Assembly (NCBI GenBank): GCA_019096195.1
Contig: JAGTXK010000257.1
Coordinates: forward strand, 1 to 64,000
Source of the DNA: Boletus sp. NGJ
Lineage: Eukaryota; Basidiomycota; Agaricomycetes; Boletales; Boletaceae
Reading direction: 5' to 3'
Length of the DNA stretch: 64,000 nucleotides
Numbering within the stretch: the stretch's first letter is position 1; each line of letters starts with the position of its first letter. Below are positions 59,364 to 64,000 of this stretch, piece after piece. The translations under genes were made by a program, and so were the position numbers. The notes under the pieces are model-generated. The model ran no database searches. It was not told where the DNA came from and saw nothing but the letters and a program-made list of their open reading frames with translations.

Positions 59364-61160
59364 GTGCCTGATAGCTCAGCCTTTGCAGGTAAACAGTCAA
59401 GAACCTCTACAGAGAAAATGAATGTTGGTCAGTTAGCATATAGAACAACAGGAAATAATACTGCTCTTGGTTCAGGCAGTTGCTGTTTTGCAAGACCTGT
59501 ATGTAGCTTCACAGAGTAGATACCTGTTGCAGTAAAGTGATAGAATCATAGTCCTGCTGGAAAACATTTGAGCTGGACATCAACAACAAAGTGGGGAGGA
59601 TGATGAAAGATTGGTGGAAACAGCACACATGGCCAAGGTTTTTAAAGAAAGCATTAGAAGTACAATTAGCCAATCCTGAGGTAGGAAAGCTTTGGCAAGA
59701 TAGCCTAGGTAGAGAGCATTAAGAGCCAGTAGGATGTCTAATCTCAGGACGGCATGTGACATTCCAAATAAGATGGTGTCAACTTTGAGATCCAACATAC
59801 AATATTAGCATGTGAAACATAGAAAATGAAACATGAACCTCCATGCAGAGCCTTATGGTAATGGGGACAGTGGTCAATGAAAGGAAATTTGTGGCAAAAA
59901 AGGTTGGTAGTTAACATTTCAGCACCATTGATATGTGTAGATAATGGGGATCACACTGCTTACCAGTACAAGAGGGTCATCAGCCTGAAGACTGCATAGA
60001 AGGCTACATACATTGAATTGAAAGGACAGCGATCGCTAAATCAGGTATAAAGAGAGATTGTCTGATTAGATCACACACAATGGGGCCCCATTTTTGCAGT
60101 TTGCAGCATAATTAGGTGGTCAGCTTTGGAGTGATCAGTCAGCAGTTGAATGTCATGTAAAAACCAGGGTGTTGACTCAATATGGATGAATTGGCTCCAG
60201 TCATGAAAGAATGGATGGGAAACACTTGAATGGATCTTGAGCCAGGTGGGATGGAAGGAGAATGCTCCTATGGGTCTTCAACCCCACTGTTGCTCAATAT
60301 GGGGTGGTGACAGGGCGACTCAATGGACACAAAGTCTAAGAGCACACCCTGTGCAATACAAAGTCTAATCACAGGGTAAGTTGAGTGGCACAAAGCCAAC
60401 TCAGTGAGACTGGGGACTGGGGACCATAGTGACATGTGAACTTGAGTCTTGAGGGAGGGGGAGAACTTGACGGTGTTGGCAAGAAAATAGAAAGAATGTG
60501 GGAGAGGCGAAGATATTCAGTACAATAGTACTGACCATGGACAATAGCTGATGTAGTAAGTGTTTACCATGCTCCTATATCACATTCACCTGACTGCATG
60601 TGATCGTGGGACATGGTCATCAGTCACAGTGAACCTTCAAGTCTTGCCACAGCTCCCCCTCTCCTCAATATCTTGTTGCAACCCTTTTGCAACCCCCTCC
60701 TCCCCCAGGTCTCCTCACTGCAATCAAGATCATCCTGTGTCTCACTCAGATGCCAGACATATCAGTACCAGTCAATGTGGTTGCATCACACACCACAGTC
60801 TCATCTTGCTAGGCCTCCTCAATGCCTCATCATGATCAAGATCACCCTGTGTCCTCGCTCAAAACCTCACGCCAACGCCAGACATGTCTTCCCACTCTCT
60901 GGACTCCCATCTCTTACCAAGAGTTGGCTCTATGCTGCTTACATTTCACTCTGTGGCCTGACTGTGTGTTGCACAGAGTACACTTCTGAACTTTGTGTCC
61001 ATAGGGTTGCCCCATCACCACCCTGTATTGAGCAACAGTGAGGTTGAAGACCCTTTGGAGTGATCTTGTACCACCCTGCACTCATGTATTCTGTGATCAC
61101 CCAACTTTCGTGCTAATATTCTCGATTTCTATAGTGACTTGAGTGTGTTGCTCACTACTA
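59364..61160. other. Stretch without recognised gene
   Basis: Minus frame 59,580-59,798 is Leu-rich but unassigned. The plus frames at 60,560-61,041 are Pro, Ser and Cys-rich, in a pyrimidine-rich tract with two loose copies of CAAGATCATCCTGTGT or CAAGATCACCCTGTGT (60,725 and 60,838). This tract may be the promoter or 5' flank of the Plavaka copy that starts at 61,161. Confidence 0.3.
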
Positions 61161-62450
61161 ATGGCCTCTAACTTCAGGTGCCACCCAGATTGTCCTCACA
61201 TCTTCACATCTCAGAGGGGGCTGACACAGCATTAGTCCACATGTCAAGTCTATGTTTGCGTGCAAGCTGAACGATTGGCATAGGCCAACACTACATTTCT
61301 TCTCATAGACAAGCCCCCAAATAAGCATGCCAGATTGAGTGCTGATGTGTCACAGATCTGTGTCATGAATTCTTTGGAGGCATACATCTCAATTGATTTT
61401 AGGGTGTTATGCAAATGATTCCTCAGGAGGGCTTAAATGTTGGGACCTCCACGTTGGTCATTAAGGTGAGGCCTTAATTGTTGCAATTCTCTTATAACTC
61501 AAACCCAAACTTCTTTTAGGAAACTTCAAGTCATCATCTACATATCACTGTTCAAGCAGCCCTCACCCCCCTGCAGCCTATACATGACATGCCAGCTGAA
61601 CCTCCCTTGCAACCCACACACAGTGCCCCCAACATCCCAAACCCTGAACATCCCCTTCCTCCTTATAATTGGCGACTACCTGCTAGGTATCGAGACTTGC
61701 TGCCTAAGCCTTTATTGCCTATGGTTGCCCCCTGGGTTGCCTCTTCACCCACTTCCATCATCCCATATGTATTTTTGCATGTGTGGGATTCTGTTATGAT
61801 GCAGTTTAATAAGTTTGGTATCATATGTGCTTACCACCATTGCCTATCACACAATCCTGACCCATTCCTATCCATGGATGAGTTATCTCAGCCAACCCAG
61901 CCCATCATTCCTAGCTCCACAGAGGATCATAGTGACTACTCCCTGCCTTGGCCCTGGCCTAACATGTTGATTTGGCATCTCATGTCATGAAAAATCACAG
62001 GAGCCACTCTCAAGTCCAATTCAGAAGTAACTTGACTGGTTCATGAGGTCCTCCAAGCCCCAGACTTCAATATCCCAGACTTGTCATGATTTGACACTTT
62101 CAGAGAGGCAGCACGGTTTGACACTGCTGAAAAGTTGATCCCACCTAAAGATGTATTCAGGATCAATAGATGAAAATATACAACCATCAAGATTTCAGTA
62201 CCTATCAGAAAGAAAAAGAAGGAAGGTAATGGGCTGCCATTTACCATGAATGGTCTCTGCTACAGACCAGTACTCAATGTTGTATGTGCAGTATTTGCAG
62301 AGGCATTATCCAAGACTTTTCATCTCACTCCTTTCAGAAAGCTCTGGAGGTCTCCAGTCACTGGTTGCAAGCAATGTGTTTATGACAAATTGTACACCTC
62401 CAACCCCTGAAACCAAGCCCATAATGAGATAATGAAGCAGTGAAGAAACA
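61161..62450 (+). pseudogene. Plavaka-type transposase, N-terminal part
   Basis: ATG at 61,161 starts MASNFRCHPDCPHIFTSQRG followed by LTQH, the C2H2-like N-terminal zinc finger typical of Plavaka transposases, then a stop. Later blocks are YNWRLPARYRDLLP (61,667-61,710), VWDSVMMQFNKFGIICAYHH, WPWPNMLIWHLMS (61,950), then LVHEVLQAPDFNIPD, TAEKLIPPKDVFRI and FTMNGLCYRPVLNVVCAVF, KTFHLTPFRKLWRSP and KQCVYDKLYTSNP (62,360-62,410). Stops and frame changes occur between them. The catalytic half seen at 3-2,727 is missing here. Copy c of Tc1 follows at 62,748. Confidence 0.7.
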
Positions 62451-62747
62451 ACACCTGCAAGTTTGAAAGAGTGGTGGCTGGCTTGATATTCTGGTCTGAT
62501 TTGACTTGACTTGCACAGTTTGGGCATGTGTCTACATGGCCCATTTACCTTTTCTTTGGCAACCTCACAAAATATACTCAATCCAATCCAGAGTCTGGGT
62601 GTTGTCATCTGATTACATTCATCCCTTCCATAGGTTAATTTTATTCTAGCCTTGCTCTTGAAGACTCATGAAATCATTTAGCTTCTGAAGTCCATCAAAA
62701 ATGTTATACAGTGATGCAGTTGTGTTTCTTGCCAGAGATGGAGAATA

Positions 62748-64000
62748 CAGTGACTCCAAAAACCCTTTCCATGCTAACCCTCAATGTGGTGCATGAAGCA
62801 CACCACCACACACTGTGGGAATTCCGCTTAGCTTTGGTGGAGTTATAAATAGTACATACTCTTGGCTACGAGATTGCTCTTCTAGGTCATGTGATTTGGT
62901 CCACAGGCTGTGGAGATATGATCAATATGAAACAGTAATACCATGGAAAGGGTTTTTTCACTTTTGAATTGAAAAGGGTATTTGGATATTATCAGTACTT
63001 GGTATAGCCTCCTTTTGCTCTAAGCACTGCCTGAATCCTCCTAGGCATGCTTTCAATCAATTTCTGACACTCCTCCACTGGTATCCTATCCCACTCCACT
63101 TGAACCCTTTCCCACAATTCATGAATTCCATTAGGGGGGTTTTCATGCTTTGCAAGGCTCCTCTTCAGACAACTCCAGAGATGTTCAATAGGGTTGAGGT
63201 CAGGAGATTGTGCAGGCCACACCATAATACTGAATTCTTGCTCCTCTAGCCAGTTCTTGACCAGCCTGCAGGTATGCTTGGGGTCATTGTCCTGCTGAAA
63301 GATGATGTTAGGAGGATTGAGACCATAATACTCCAGGGTTTGCTGAAGCTCATCCTTCAAAATTTGAAGGTAGAGGTCCCCATCCATCCTACCATCAATC
63401 TTAGTAGCAAAGCCAACTCCCTCCCAAGTCATACAGCCCCACATCATCAGAGAACCTCCTTCAAACTTGAGGGTTCCATCCACCAGCCTATCACTAAGCC
63501 CCTCACCTGCCCTCTTCCATGCCCATTTACGCCCATCTGACCCTAGGCGATTGATTTTGGTCTCATCAGACCATATCACCTTCTTCCAATCCTCCATAGT
63601 CCAATCCTTATGTGCATAGGCAAAATCCAAGCGAGCCTTGTGATGCCTAGCAGAGAGGAGGGGACGTTTGGACTTCACCACAGCTTTCATACCAGCTTTC
63701 TTCAAGTGGAGGTGGACAGTATTGGCAGAGAGGGGTTGGTTGATGATATTGGTGAGGGCTTTGGTTACTTGGACAGCATTTTCAGCTTTCCCAGAGGTGA
63801 TTAGATGTTGGGCATGACAAATGTTGGTGGGAGAAAGCCTGGAAGGACGACCCCCAGGAGCTTTGAGGAGAGGGCAGAACGCTCTTTGGAGCGAAGCTTG
63901 GATATGGCAGAAGGGCTGACACCAGTTTGCTTGGCAATGGCTTCACCAGAGCAGCCAGAATCAAGCAAAGAGAGAATAGTGCTTTGTTGGGGAAGGGAGA
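62748..64000 (-). mobile_element. Tc1/mariner transposon, well preserved, cut by window edge (copy c)
   Basis: The left end is CAGTGACTCCAAAAACC at 62,748, preceded by TA (62,746-62,747); the first ~150 bp match the terminal repeat of copy b. The right terminal repeat lies beyond the window. The element probably inserted just downstream of the Plavaka relic. Confidence 0.85.
62992..63985 (-). CDS. Tc1/mariner transposase of copy c (DD34E)
   Basis: The transposase cuts and pastes the element at TA sites in the nucleus. The frame 63,705-62,992 holds the complete catalytic domain: VIWSDETKINRLG (first Asp), IIFQQDNDPKHT (second Asp) and WPAQSPDLNPIEHLW (Glu 34 residues later), ending RAKGGYTKY and TGA. 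The upstream N-terminal HTH (AIAKQTGVSPSAISKLRSKE, 63,945-63,870) and GRPSRLSPTNICHAQ linker are also present, but between them the frame shifts by one base near 63,855. Compared with copies a and b, all three catalytic acids are kept and no stop interrupts the 237-codon catalytic frame. It is the best-preserved DNA transposon in the window; the frameshift makes it probably inactive as read. Confidence 0.85.

Noticed and set aside
60560-61041. Overlapping plus-strand frames of 91 and 142 codons
   Set aside because: Composition is that of a pyrimidine-rich tract; no start context, splice pattern or family match.

Overview
The window looks like transposon-dense accessory DNA from a mushroom-forming basidiomycete (Agaricomycetes). 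The evidence is genes split by many 50-90 bp GT..AG introns, Plavaka and Tnp2 (CACTA-like) transposases of the basidiomycete type, Tc1/mariner and chromodomain Ty3/Gypsy elements, and gene families (DUF6698-like, KOW-array, SAM-tailed) that I know mainly from such fungi. No bacterial or organellar gene is present. All family names rest on recalled protein patterns, not on a database search.

Left part (1-11,200): the C-terminal 718 residues of a Plavaka transposase, open across ten exons, are followed by a mosaic of two host genes. A decayed Wee1 kinase copy runs into a PWP2 (U3 snoRNP WD40 protein) fragment, which runs into a second decayed Wee1 copy. Then come a DUF6698-like gene, a tRNA-derived SINE-like repeat, a 43-bp tandem repeat, and the minus-strand tail of another transposase.

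Middle (11,200-42,900): a Ty1/Copia fossil interrupts that transposase tail and itself holds two nested solo LTRs of one family, in opposite orientation, each with its own 5-bp target duplication. Two Tc1/mariner elements follow, one sitting inside a minus-strand coiled-coil gene relic. Beyond them lie a 300-bp foldback palindrome, an unrecognised minus-strand gene, a coiled-coil gene with a tandemly multiplied exon, a Ty3/Gypsy fossil, and a KOW-array (Spt5-like) gene relic.

Right part (42,900-64,000): a Tc1/mariner transposase gene is split by a 7,950-bp chromodomain Ty3/Gypsy element (931-bp LTRs, CCAAG target duplication). Next are minus-strand SAM-tailed and Tnp2 transposase genes, a 0.7-kb degenerate minisatellite, a minus-strand DUF6698 gene, the N-terminal half of a second Plavaka transposase, and a Tc1/mariner copy whose catalytic domain is intact, cut by the window end.

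Across the window the same companions recur: Plavaka or Tnp2 transposase, DUF6698, coiled-coil, KOW-array and SAM-tailed proteins. They may be co-mobilised cargo or a shared accessory compartment; this is inference. Most genes here are relics. The best-preserved are the Plavaka exons at the left edge, the DUF6698-like gene, the C-terminal reading frame of the SAM-tailed gene, and the Tc1 catalytic domain at the right edge.
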